Of a DNA stretch of 7,261 nt, positions 1 to 4,457 are shown piece by piece (positions within the stretch are counted from its first letter, which is position 1; every line of letters starts with the position of its first letter). The DNA is taken from NCBI GenBank assembly GCA_947086925.1, contig CAMUAL010000053.1:1-7261 (forward strand). Direction: 5' to 3'. A program made the position numbers and the translations under genes. Below the pieces are notes generated by a model that saw nothing but the letters and a program-made list of their open reading frames with translations, did no database searches and had not been told where the DNA came from. The DNA comes from an uncultured Clostridia bacterium. Its GTDB lineage: Bacteria > Bacillota > Clostridia > Christensenellales > Pumilibacteraceae.

Positions 1-1304
1 ACTTTGGTTTTTTGGTTGGTCTGCATTTTTTCCGCTACTTTGTCGCGGGCGTGCATTATTGTGGTGTGGTCGCGTCCCCCAAACATCTCGCCTATCGTTT
101 TAAGCGGAAGCGCGAGCATATCGGTTATCAGATAAAAGCAAATCTGACGCGGCTCTACAATCTCTTTTGTTTTCTTTTTGCCCACAAGGTCTTCTTTTGT
201 TACGTTAAAGTATCGGCATACGCAATCGGTAATAATATCGGCGGTTACCGTTTCTTCGGTTTTGTCGCTGTAATCCTTGAACGCCTCTTTTACAAGTTCT
301 ACTCCCGGAGGCGCGTTGTAAAGACGGCTTAAAAATATGACTTTGTTAAGTAGGCTTTCCATGTCTCGGATATTGTCGAACACCTTTTCCGCCATCATGG
401 AAAGAACGTCTACGGGGATATTGCATTTTTCCGCTTGCGCCTTTTTTTGAAGAATCGCAATTCTCGTTTCCAAATCGGGGGGCTGAACGTCGGTTATAAG
501 TCCCCATTCGAAACGCGAACGGAGCCGTTCTTCGAGCGGATATATCTCTTTGGGCGGACGGTCGCTCGTTAAAATAATCTGCTTGTTGTTGTTATACAAG
601 TCGTTGAAAGTATGAAACAGTTCTTCCTGCGTCCCCGATTTGTCAGCTATAAACTGTATGTCGTCTATCATAAGCACGTCTACGTTGCGGTACTTGTCGC
701 GAAAGTTGGTGCTCTTGCCCTTTGTGGTTCGAATAGACGCAATAAATTCGTTTACGAATTTTTCGCTCGATGCGTACAGCACCTTTAAATGCGGGTGACT
801 CATGCGTACGCTGTTTCCTATTGCGTGCATAATGTGAGTTTTGCCGAGTCCCGCGCCTCCGTAAATAAACAGCGGATTATATCGCGACCCCGGTTCGTCG
901 GCAACGGCGCGCGCCGCCGCATACATAAATTGGTTGGATTTTCCCACGACAAAATTCTCGAAGTTATACTTCGGATTTATTACGTTGGCTTCTACCTTCG
1001 GAATTTCTTCCGGCTCTTCCGACTCGTATTCTTCTTCTTTTACTCGGTATATGTCGGCGTCTTCTTTGCCTACTATCAAAACGTCGTTCATAGAGGGGTC
1101 GGCTTCGCGCATGGCATCGCTTATGGAATCGTAAAACTTGTCGATTACGAATTGTCTGCTGCCCTGAGTCATCAGAACAAGCCTGCCGTTAATTATGCTG
1201 AGCGGCTCCAATGTTTTAATCCACACATCGAAGTTGACCGCACTCGATATTGCTATTTCCAAGCTTGTGAGCATTTTTTCCCACAATTCTTTTGCACTGC
1301 GCAT
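1..1304 (-). CDS. dnaA: Chromosomal replication initiator DnaA, 3' end cut by the window edge
   Basis: DnaA is the ATP-bound initiator that binds DnaA boxes at oriC, melts the origin and loads the helicase. The open frame runs from ATG at 1304 to the left edge; 434 residues are visible, so only a short C-terminal tail is missing (family about 440-460). Domain I (about 1-80, LWEKML, FDVWIKTLEPL) is followed by a short acidic linker (about 81-108). The AAA+ domain III has Walker A GGAGLGKT at 149-156, Walker B VDVLMIDD at 208-215, sensor I ILTSDRP at 244-250, an arginine finger in SRFEWG (R264) and sensor II arginine R313. Domain IV carries the DNA-binding signature GGRDHTTIMHARDKV at 409-423. 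The start follows AGAGG (1314-1318) nine bases upstream, inside the last codons of the tetR-like gene, whose stop is three bases away, so translation is probably coupled. The sensor II helix reads RDMESLL rather than the usual RELEGAL. Identity is very secure. Confidence 0.97.
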   Translation of the reverse strand, partial: MRSAKELWEKMLTSLEIAISSAVNFDVWIKTLEPLSIINGRLVLMTQGSRQFVIDKFYDSISDAMREADPSMNDVLIVGKEDADIYRVKEEEYESEEPEEIPKVEANVINPKYNFENFVVGKSNQFMYAAARAVADEPGSRYNPLFIYGGAGLGKTHIMHAIGNSVRMSHPHLKVLYASSEKFVNEFIASIRTTKGKSTNFRDKYRNVDVLMIDDIQFIADKSGTQEELFHTFNDLYNNNKQIILTSDRPPKEIYPLEERLRSRFEWGLITDVQPPDLETRIAILQKKAQAEKCNIPVDVLSMMAEKVFDNIRDMESLLNKVIFLSRLYNAPPGVELVKEAFKDYSDKTEETVTADIITDCVCRYFNVTKEDLVGKKKTKEIVEPRQICFYLITDMLALPLKTIGEMFGGRDHTTIMHARDKVAEKMQTNQKTK

Positions 1305-1307
1305 AGT

Positions 1308-1889
1308 TTATTTCCTCTTGTCTATTTCGAAAAAGTAAAATTTCAACAGTCTTTCCACCATTGCCTGCTTTTGCTCGTGACTGAGTCGCATTCTGAGAAT
1401 GTCGAACAGCGAACCGCAAAACGCCTTGCTGATTATCTCCGAGAGCACTTCCTGCTCGGGGTCGGCGTTGCCCGCATACAACTTGCGCTTGATTATGCGC
1501 GACACCTGACCTATTAGTTCCTTCGAAAAATCCTCGTAGCGCGTACCGTCGCAACAGTCCATAAGTATTAAAATATCGTCGCCGAACATATCGAAAAAAC
1601 CGAGAAGTCCGCCGCTTAATATCGGCATGGTTTGCGAAAGCGTTACCGAGTCGAGAATTTCCACCTCTTGCAACTCCCCCATAAGCTTAGGCAAAGCCTC
1701 GTAAGCCGGTTTTACTATGGCGTCGAGCACGCCCGTTTTTCCGTCGAAGTAGCGGTAAAGATTCCCCACGGGAACACCCGCGCTCTCGGCTATGGCGCTT
1801 ATATTGCCGCCTCTGAATCCCCTTGCAATATATTCTTTTCGCGCCGCATCGAGTATTTTCTCACGCACGGCTTCTTTTTTGTACTGCAC
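1308..1889 (-). CDS. TetR/AcrR-family transcriptional regulator, first gene of a dnaA operon
   Basis: One-component repressor of the TetR type, probably a dimer that releases DNA on ligand binding; the ligand is unknown. From the GTG start the protein has 193 residues. The N-terminal domain (about 8-55, ILDAARKEYIARGF, then IAESAGVPVGNLYRYFDGKTGVLDAIV) is a typical TetR helix-turn-helix with the recognition helix around GVPVGNLYRYF (38-48). The remainder is a helical ligand and dimer domain with no recognisable subfamily. An in-frame ATG exists at 1913, but the AAGGAGGGG Shine-Dalgarno (about 1898-1906) lies inside that longer frame and points to GTG at 1889; the promoter -10 at 1922-1927 would also leave almost no leader for the ATG. 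The gene ends three bases before dnaA. A regulator heading the dnaA transcript may control itself and dnaA together, which is inference. Family call secure, target unproven. Confidence 0.88.
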   Translation of the reverse strand: MQYKKEAVREKILDAARKEYIARGFRGGNISAIAESAGVPVGNLYRYFDGKTGVLDAIVKPAYEALPKLMGELQEVEILDSVTLSQTMPILSGGLLGFFDMFGDDILILMDCCDGTRYEDFSKELIGQVSRIIKRKLYAGNADPEQEVLSEIISKAFCGSLFDILRMRLSHEQKQAMVERLLKFYFFEIDKRK

Positions 1890-1921
1890 TCGTCTACCCC
1901 TCCTTAAAAGCATTGTAACTC

Positions 1922-1950
1922 AGTTTAACACAAAGTGCCGATATTGTCAA
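1922..1950 (-). promoter_or_regulatory. Sigma-A promoter of the tetR-like gene and dnaA
   Basis: On the minus strand a perfect -35 TTGACA (1945-1950) is followed by a 17-base spacer and -10 TAAACT (1922-1927, four of six consensus bases). Transcription should start near 1915, giving a leader of about 26 bases to the GTG at 1889 with its Shine-Dalgarno in the middle. The odd palindrome AACTCAGTT (1917-1925) overlaps the -10 and start site, and TTGT/ACAA arms frame 1913-1933. Either could be part of an operator for the TetR protein, but the symmetry is weak. Confidence 0.75.
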
Positions 1951-2034
1951 TTTAAAAGCGACTGCGTATTCGTTTTTATTTTTGCGATAATTTACGGAGA
2001 ATTAAGGACAACGCTTAAACGATAATTAAAAGTT

Positions 2035-2054
2035 TTCTCGGTCAAATTCGAGAA
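2035..2054 (-). terminator. Possible weak terminator after the cysteine-rich gene
   Basis: On the minus strand a six-base stem TTCTCG/CGAGAA with an eight-base loop lies about 30 bases past the stop codon at 2085 and is followed by AACTTTTAATT. The stem is short and the T run is interrupted, so this is only a candidate. Confidence 0.3.
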
Positions 2055-2084
2055 TCGACGATTTTTCACGCAGATAATTCAATA

Positions 2085-2321
2085 TCAAGCTAAGAATTTC
2101 CTCGATGCCCTTTTGTCTTTTTTAATTTGCTCCGACTTTGGAATATAAAAGTCACAACCAAGCCACCGCTTTATAATTTTATCCGACTGCGCGTTGTTTA
2201 AATTTCGGCATAGGCAATGACCGCACCCCGTGACTTCTTCGAATCCTTTTGCCGTTTTTATGTAATGCTCGGCATAATAGCCGCAACTGCGGCATTTGTT
2301 TACGTTTTTAACTTGTTTCAT
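2085..2321 (-). CDS. Small cysteine-rich, zinc-ribbon-like protein of unknown function
   Basis: A 78-residue soluble protein with no signal peptide or membrane segment. Cysteines sit at 10 and 13 (CRSCGYY), 33, 36 and 38 (GCGHCLC) and 56. A CxxC pair followed about 20 residues later by CxxCxC is the layout of a small metal-binding knuckle or ribbon, so zinc binding is likely but not shown. The C-terminal third is lysine-rich (KSEQIKKDKRASRK) and may contact nucleic acid. The start is supported by AAAGGAGT (2327-2334) six bases from ATG. The gene is transcribed away from the helix-turn-helix gene at 2423, and its promoter contains an inverted repeat that this neighbour probably binds. Both genes are more A/T-rich than the tuf and fusA genes. 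I do not recognise a named family; being a real gene is well supported by its promoter, ribosome site and conserved-looking cysteines. Confidence 0.7.
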   Translation of the reverse strand: MKQVKNVNKCRSCGYYAEHYIKTAKGFEEVTGCGHCLCRNLNNAQSDKIIKRWLGCDFYIPKSEQIKKDKRASRKFLA

Positions 2322-2349
2322 ATACTACTCCTTTAAATAAATTAAAGAA

Positions 2350-2379
2350 ATTTTATTCTAACTAATGGTTAGTTGTCAA
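2350..2379 (-). promoter_or_regulatory. Promoter of the cysteine-rich gene
   Basis: Minus-strand -35 TTGACA (2374-2379) and -10 TAAAAT (2350-2355) are 18 bases apart. The inverted repeat CTAAC-N5-GTTAG (2358-2372) fills the spacer, so a protein bound there would block RNA polymerase. Confidence 0.65.
2358..2374. promoter_or_regulatory. Operator-like inverted repeat O1
   Basis: CTAACTAATGGTTAG (2358-2372) is a perfect CTAAC/GTTAG inverted repeat. A second, overlapping frame, AACTAA-TGG-TTAGTT (2360-2374), is also perfect with six-base arms. It lies between the -35 and -10 of the cysteine-rich gene and resembles O2 at 2387-2401. The likely binder is the helix-turn-helix protein encoded at 2423. 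Confidence 0.6.
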
Positions 2380-2386
2380 GTAATTG

Positions 2387-2401
2387 CTAACCAACAGTTA
2401 C
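2387..2401. promoter_or_regulatory. Operator-like inverted repeat O2
   Basis: CTAACCAACAGTTAC matches O1 at 11 of 15 positions in the same orientation and keeps the TAAC-N5-GTTA core (2388-2400). Its centre is 29 bases from that of O1 and 29 bases upstream of the ATG at 2423, where it should overlap the promoter of the helix-turn-helix gene and so allow autoregulation. Confidence 0.55.
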
Positions 2402-2422
2402 AAAATAGTGTAAGGAGTACAT

Positions 2423-2632
2423 ATGGATATAATTAAGCATAGATTGCGTGAAGAAATAAAGAGAAGCAATTATACAACAATCGAATTGGCGGAAAAAGTG
2501 GGTGTATCGCCCGAAATGATAACACAATACATGACAACGAAAAAGTTGCCGCGTCTTGACACTTTTGCACGACTTTGCAGTGCCTTAGACGTTTCTTCCG
2601 ATTACATTTTAGGTCTTGACGATTATAGGTAA
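2423..2632 (+). CDS. Small XRE/Cro-CI-type helix-turn-helix regulator
   Basis: A 69-residue protein that is little more than one DNA-binding domain. Residues about 17-40 (TTIELAEKVGVSPEMITQYMTTKKLP) form the helix-turn-helix, and the tail DTFARLCSALDVSSDYILGL is the standard end of the XRE/HTH_3 fold. Such proteins bind short palindromes as dimers. AAGGAG (2412-2417) sits five bases before ATG. It is the only convincing plus-strand gene in the window and is divergent from the cysteine-rich gene, with which it shares two TAAC-N5-GTTA repeats. No good sigma-A promoter for it is obvious: TTGTCA at 2373-2378 and TACAAA at 2399-2404 are 20 bases apart. Similar proteins occur in phage and mobile-element control regions as well as in host genomes. 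Whether it acts as repressor or activator is inferred from operator placement. Confidence 0.85.
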   Translation: MDIIKHRLREEIKRSNYTTIELAEKVGVSPEMITQYMTTKKLPRLDTFARLCSALDVSSDYILGLDDYR

Positions 2633-2662
2633 TAAAAATATTATTACTCACCCCATTTCATT

Positions 2663-2682
2663 CCCCCGCTATCAAGCGGGGG
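2663..2682 (+). terminator. Strong hairpin after the HTH gene, possible terminator
   Basis: A seven-base G/C stem CCCCCGC/GCGGGGG with loop TATCAA lies 30 bases past the HTH stop codon. It is followed by ATTTGCTT rather than a clean T run, so intrinsic termination would be inefficient. It may equally be the first hairpin of the structured region it begins. Confidence 0.35.
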
Positions 2683-2850
2683 ATTTGCTTGCGCCTCAGC
2701 GGGGCGAGCAAATTGAGATTTATAATTTGCCGCTTGCACTGTTGTAAAGGCGGCGCAGAGTGCGCCCGAGAGCCACAACAGTGTGCGCACGCGCGCGGGA
2801 GTGTACTTAAACGCACATGACCAAGTGCGGGCGTACATCGTAGTGGCTAT

Positions 2851-2880
2851 TTATGTGTGCTATGCGCCGCCGAAGGTAAC
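2851..2880. repeat. Short dispersed repeat, copy A (downstream of tuf)
   Basis: Read on the plus strand, TTATG..TGTG..CTATGCGCCGCC.GAAGGTAAC aligns with small gaps to 4403-4435 (copy B, downstream of fusA), sharing CTATG, CGCCG and AAGGT in the same order. Each copy lies between a translation-factor gene's stop codon and the next gene. Confidence 0.4.
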
Positions 2881-2882
2881 AG

Positions 2883-2915
2883 AAAAGAGCCGATACGTTA
2901 TTACGTAATCGGCTC
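2883..2915 (-). terminator. Intrinsic terminator of tuf
   Basis: On the minus strand GAGCCGAT, one unpaired T, ACGT, loop AATA, ACGT and ATCGGCTC form a 12-base-pair stem, followed at once by TTTTCT (2886-2881). It lies 45 bases past the tuf stop codon. The plus strand has no T run, so it acts on tuf. Confidence 0.8.
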
Positions 2916-2934
2916 AAAACTTGTTTGATTGTAA

Positions 2935-2957
2935 TTTTTAAAGCTTTGCTTTAAAAA
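2935..2957 (-). other. A/T-rich hairpin directly after the tuf stop codon
   Basis: TTTTTAAAGC (2935-2944) and GCTTTAAAAA (2948-2957) are perfect inverted repeats around a three-base loop, two bases after the tuf stop. With no following T run on the minus strand it is more likely an mRNA-end structure than the terminator. Confidence 0.5.
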
Positions 2958-2959
2958 AC

Positions 2960-4156
2960 TTATTTGATTATTTTAGCTACAACGCCCGAACCAACGGTGC
3001 GGCCGCCTTCGCGGATAGCGAAACGGAGTCCCTGTTCTGCCGCAATGGGAGCTATAAGCTTAACGGAGATAGAGATGTTATCGCCGGGCATAACCATTTC
3101 GGTTCCTTTCGGAAGCTCGATGGTACCGGTAACGTCGGTAGTTCTGAAATAGAACTGAGGACGATAGCCGTTGAAGAACGGAGTATGACGTCCGCCTTCT
3201 TCCTTTTTAAGAACGTAAATCTCGGCGGTAAACTCGGTGTGGGGGGTGATTGTGCCGGGTTTTGCGATAACCTGTCCACGCTCGATTTCTTTACGGTCGA
3301 TACCGCGGAGAAGGATACCTGCGTTGTCGCCTGCCTGAGCGAAGTCAAGGCTCTTACGGAACATTTCGATACCGGTTACAACGCTTGCTTTTGTAGCTTT
3401 GATACCTACGATTTCTACGGGGTCCTGAACTTTTATTTGTCCGCGCTCTACTCTGCCGGTAGCAACGGTGCCGCGGCCGGTAATGGTGAACACGTCTTCA
3501 ACAGGCATAAGGAAGGGCTTGTCGGTGTCGCGTACGGGAGCGGGGATTTCCTTATCTACGGTATCCATAAGGTCGTAAATGGGTTTGATTTCGGGAGCAT
3601 CGGTGTTGCCTGCCATAGCGGCTTCCAAAGCTTTTGCCGCGCTGCCGCGAATGATTTTGGTGCCTTCGAAACCGTAGCTTTCCAAAAGTTCGGTAACTTC
3701 CATTTCAACAAGGTCGAGAAGTTCCTCGTCGTCTACAAGGTCGGTCTTGTTAAGGAATACTACGATTTTGGGAACGCCAACCTGACGGGCAAGCAAGATG
3801 TGCTCGCGGGTCTGAGGCATGGGACCGTCGGTAGCCGCAACTACGAGGATTGCGCCGTCCATCTGAGCCGCACCGGTAATCATGTTCTTTACATAGTCGG
3901 CGTGGCCCGGGCAGTCAACGTGAGCGTAGTGACGAGTTTCGGTCTGATACTCAACGTGAGCGGTGTTAATCGTAATTCCGCGTGCCTTCTCCTCGGGAGC
4001 GGAGTCGATTTCGTCGTATTTTTTCTTTTCAGCAAGACCCTTGGCGGCAAGTGCCATGGTGATTGCGGCGGTAAGAGTGGTTTTACCGTGGTCAACGTGG
4101 CCGATGGTGCCGATGTTTACGTGCGGCTTGCTTCTGTCGAATTTAGCTTTTGCCAT
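2960..4156 (-). CDS. tuf: Translation elongation factor Tu
   Basis: EF-Tu carries aminoacyl-tRNA to the ribosomal A site as a GTP complex and hydrolyses GTP on codon recognition. The 398-residue product is full length. The G domain shows GHVDHGKT (19-26), switch I GITINTAHVEY (60-70), DCPGH (81-85, with the catalytic histidine at 85), NKTD (136-139) and GSA (171-173). The beta-barrel domains follow from about 210, with GRGTVATGRVERG and the C-terminal HTPFFNGYRPQFYFRTTDVTG and GGRTVGSGVV segments intact. Start ATG at 4156 is preceded by GGAGG (4167-4171), ten bases away. It is last in the str cluster but is separated from fusA by 301 bases and has its own promoter, as expected for a protein needed in excess over the other factors. 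Nothing suggests a pseudogene or a resistance allele. Confidence 0.99.
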   Translation of the reverse strand: MAKAKFDRSKPHVNIGTIGHVDHGKTTLTAAITMALAAKGLAEKKKYDEIDSAPEEKARGITINTAHVEYQTETRHYAHVDCPGHADYVKNMITGAAQMDGAILVVAATDGPMPQTREHILLARQVGVPKIVVFLNKTDLVDDEELLDLVEMEVTELLESYGFEGTKIIRGSAAKALEAAMAGNTDAPEIKPIYDLMDTVDKEIPAPVRDTDKPFLMPVEDVFTITGRGTVATGRVERGQIKVQDPVEIVGIKATKASVVTGIEMFRKSLDFAQAGDNAGILLRGIDRKEIERGQVIAKPGTITPHTEFTAEIYVLKKEEGGRHTPFFNGYRPQFYFRTTDVTGTIELPKGTEMVMPGDNISISVKLIAPIAAEQGLRFAIREGGRTVGSGVVAKIIK

Positions 4157-4172
4157 TTTTGATTTTCCTCCG

Positions 4173-4190
4173 AAAAATTTGAGAATTTTT
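4173..4190 (-). other. A/T hairpin abutting the tuf ribosome-binding site
   Basis: AAAAATT (4173-4179) and AATTTTT (4184-4190) can form a seven-base stem with a four-base loop, ending one base before the GGAGG at 4167-4171. The leader around it is almost unstructured and A-rich, typical of highly translated mRNAs. Confidence 0.35.
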
Positions 4191-4224
4191 TGTTTTTTAT
4201 TTTTTGTTATTTATTAACAATGAT

Positions 4225-4253
4225 ATTATACCGCAATCGGTAAAATATTTCAA
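4225..4253 (-). promoter_or_regulatory. Strong sigma-A promoter of tuf
   Basis: Minus-strand -35 TTGAAA (4248-4253), 17-base spacer, perfect -10 TATAAT (4225-4230). Start expected near 4218, giving a leader of about 62 bases. The spacer contains the palindrome TACCG-CAAT-CGGTA (4229-4242), and TTGTTA/TAACAA (4204-4209, 4215-4220) is centred just past the start point. It explains how tuf can be expressed above the rest of the str operon. Confidence 0.85.
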
Positions 4254-4265
4254 ATGTTTTGCTTT

Positions 4266-4316
4266 GCTTTTTTCACGTTTTTGAAAAAAGCTTAATGCTT
4301 TTTTTGTAAAAAAAGC
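4266..4316. repeat. Two tandem A/T-rich hairpins between fusA and tuf
   Basis: GCTTTTTTCA (4266-4275) pairs with TGAAAAAAGC (4282-4291), and GCTTTTTTT (4297-4305) pairs with AAAAAAAGC (4308-4316). Both stems are perfect. On either strand the T run lies in the stem rather than after it, so they are not ordinary terminators; they sit just upstream of the tuf promoter. Confidence 0.45.
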
Positions 4317-4339
4317 GAGTGAAACCATTTATCTGCTAT

Positions 4340-4401
4340 GTCACCTCGACCGTAGCGGAGAGGTCTTTTTGTTTAGGTTCCGCGACTTCGCTCGGAATGA
4401 C
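4340..4401. repeat. REPIN/MITE-like inverted pair of short repeats
   Basis: Two related units face each other: GTCACCTCGACCGTAGCGGA on the plus strand from 4340, and GTCATTCCGAGCGAAGTCGC on the minus strand from 4401. Each folds alone: ACCTC/GAGGT with CCG/CGG (4343-4364), and TTCCG/CGGAA with CGA/TCG (4378-4397). Together they make a 62-base element with GTCA...TGAC ends. Short elements of this look are scattered between genes in many bacterial genomes. There is no coding sequence. Confidence 0.5.
4343..4370 (+). terminator. Terminator-like hairpin on the strand opposite to the genes
   Basis: ACCTC-GA-CCG-TAG-CGG-A-GAGGT followed by CTTTTTG has the form of an intrinsic terminator, but on the plus strand, where no gene lies upstream. 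It could stop antisense transcription into fusA, or it may simply be part of the repeat unit. Confidence 0.4.
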
Positions 4402-4402
4402 G

Positions 4403-4435
4403 TTATGCCGTGTTCTATGCCGCCGTAAAGGTTAT
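4403..4435. repeat. Short dispersed repeat, copy B (downstream of fusA)
   Basis: TTATGCCGTGTTCTATGC then CGCCGTAAAGGTTAT aligns with copy A at 2851-2880. It is next to the inverted-pair element ending at 4401 and 22 bases from the fusA stop codon. Confidence 0.4.
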
Positions 4436-4457
4436 ACACCTAAGGCAACATAATCGA

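Larger units (their letters stand above)
2651..2880. other. Hairpin-dense non-coding region between the HTH gene and the tuf terminator
   Basis: I see no supported coding sequence here. Five inverted repeats follow one another: CCCCCGC/GCGGGGG (2663-2682); a 13-base arm pair 2683-2695 with 2701-2713, two mismatches; GCAAATT/AATTTGC (2708-2714, 2724-2730); CACTGTTGT/ACAACAGTG (2737-2745, 2775-2783) enclosing GGC/GCC and GGCGCA-GAG-TGCGCC (2752-2766); and TGTAC/GTACA enclosing CGCAC/GTGCG (2802-2837). GGCGGCGCA at 2749-2757 can also pair with TGCGCCGCC at 2863-2871. The stretch is much more G/C-rich than the genes to its left. It may be an intergenic repeat, a structured RNA or a decayed mobile element; the sequence alone does not decide. 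Confidence 0.6.

Noticed and set aside
73..86. Possible insertion or frameshift in edge-truncated dnaA near the signature motif
   Set aside because: The frame reads without interruption through GGRDHTTIMHARDKV to the window edge.
1217..1225. TAATCCACA, one mismatch from the DnaA box TTATCCACA
   Set aside because: It lies in the dnaA codons for the common domain I segment DVWIK and is alone, so coding constraint explains it.
789..1517. Long plus-strand open frame of 242 codons
   Set aside because: It is antisense to dnaA and the tetR-like gene, has low-complexity aromatic runs and no ribosome-binding site; both real genes have full domain signatures.
1913..1933. TTGT/ACAA arms and AACTCAGTT as a TetR operator
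   Set aside because: The two symmetries have different centres and few matched positions, so they are noted with the promoter and not listed as an operator.
2644..2838. Minus-strand open frame of 64 codons in the hairpin region
   Set aside because: No ribosome-binding site, and it runs through several strong inverted repeats; composition reflects the repeats rather than coding.
3185..4162. Plus-strand open frame of 325 codons
   Set aside because: It is a mirror of the tuf coding sequence with no family resemblance and no ribosome site.
4432..4440. TTATACACC, one mismatch from TTATNCACA
   Set aside because: A single isolated near-match downstream of fusA; expected by chance and partly inside the dispersed repeat.
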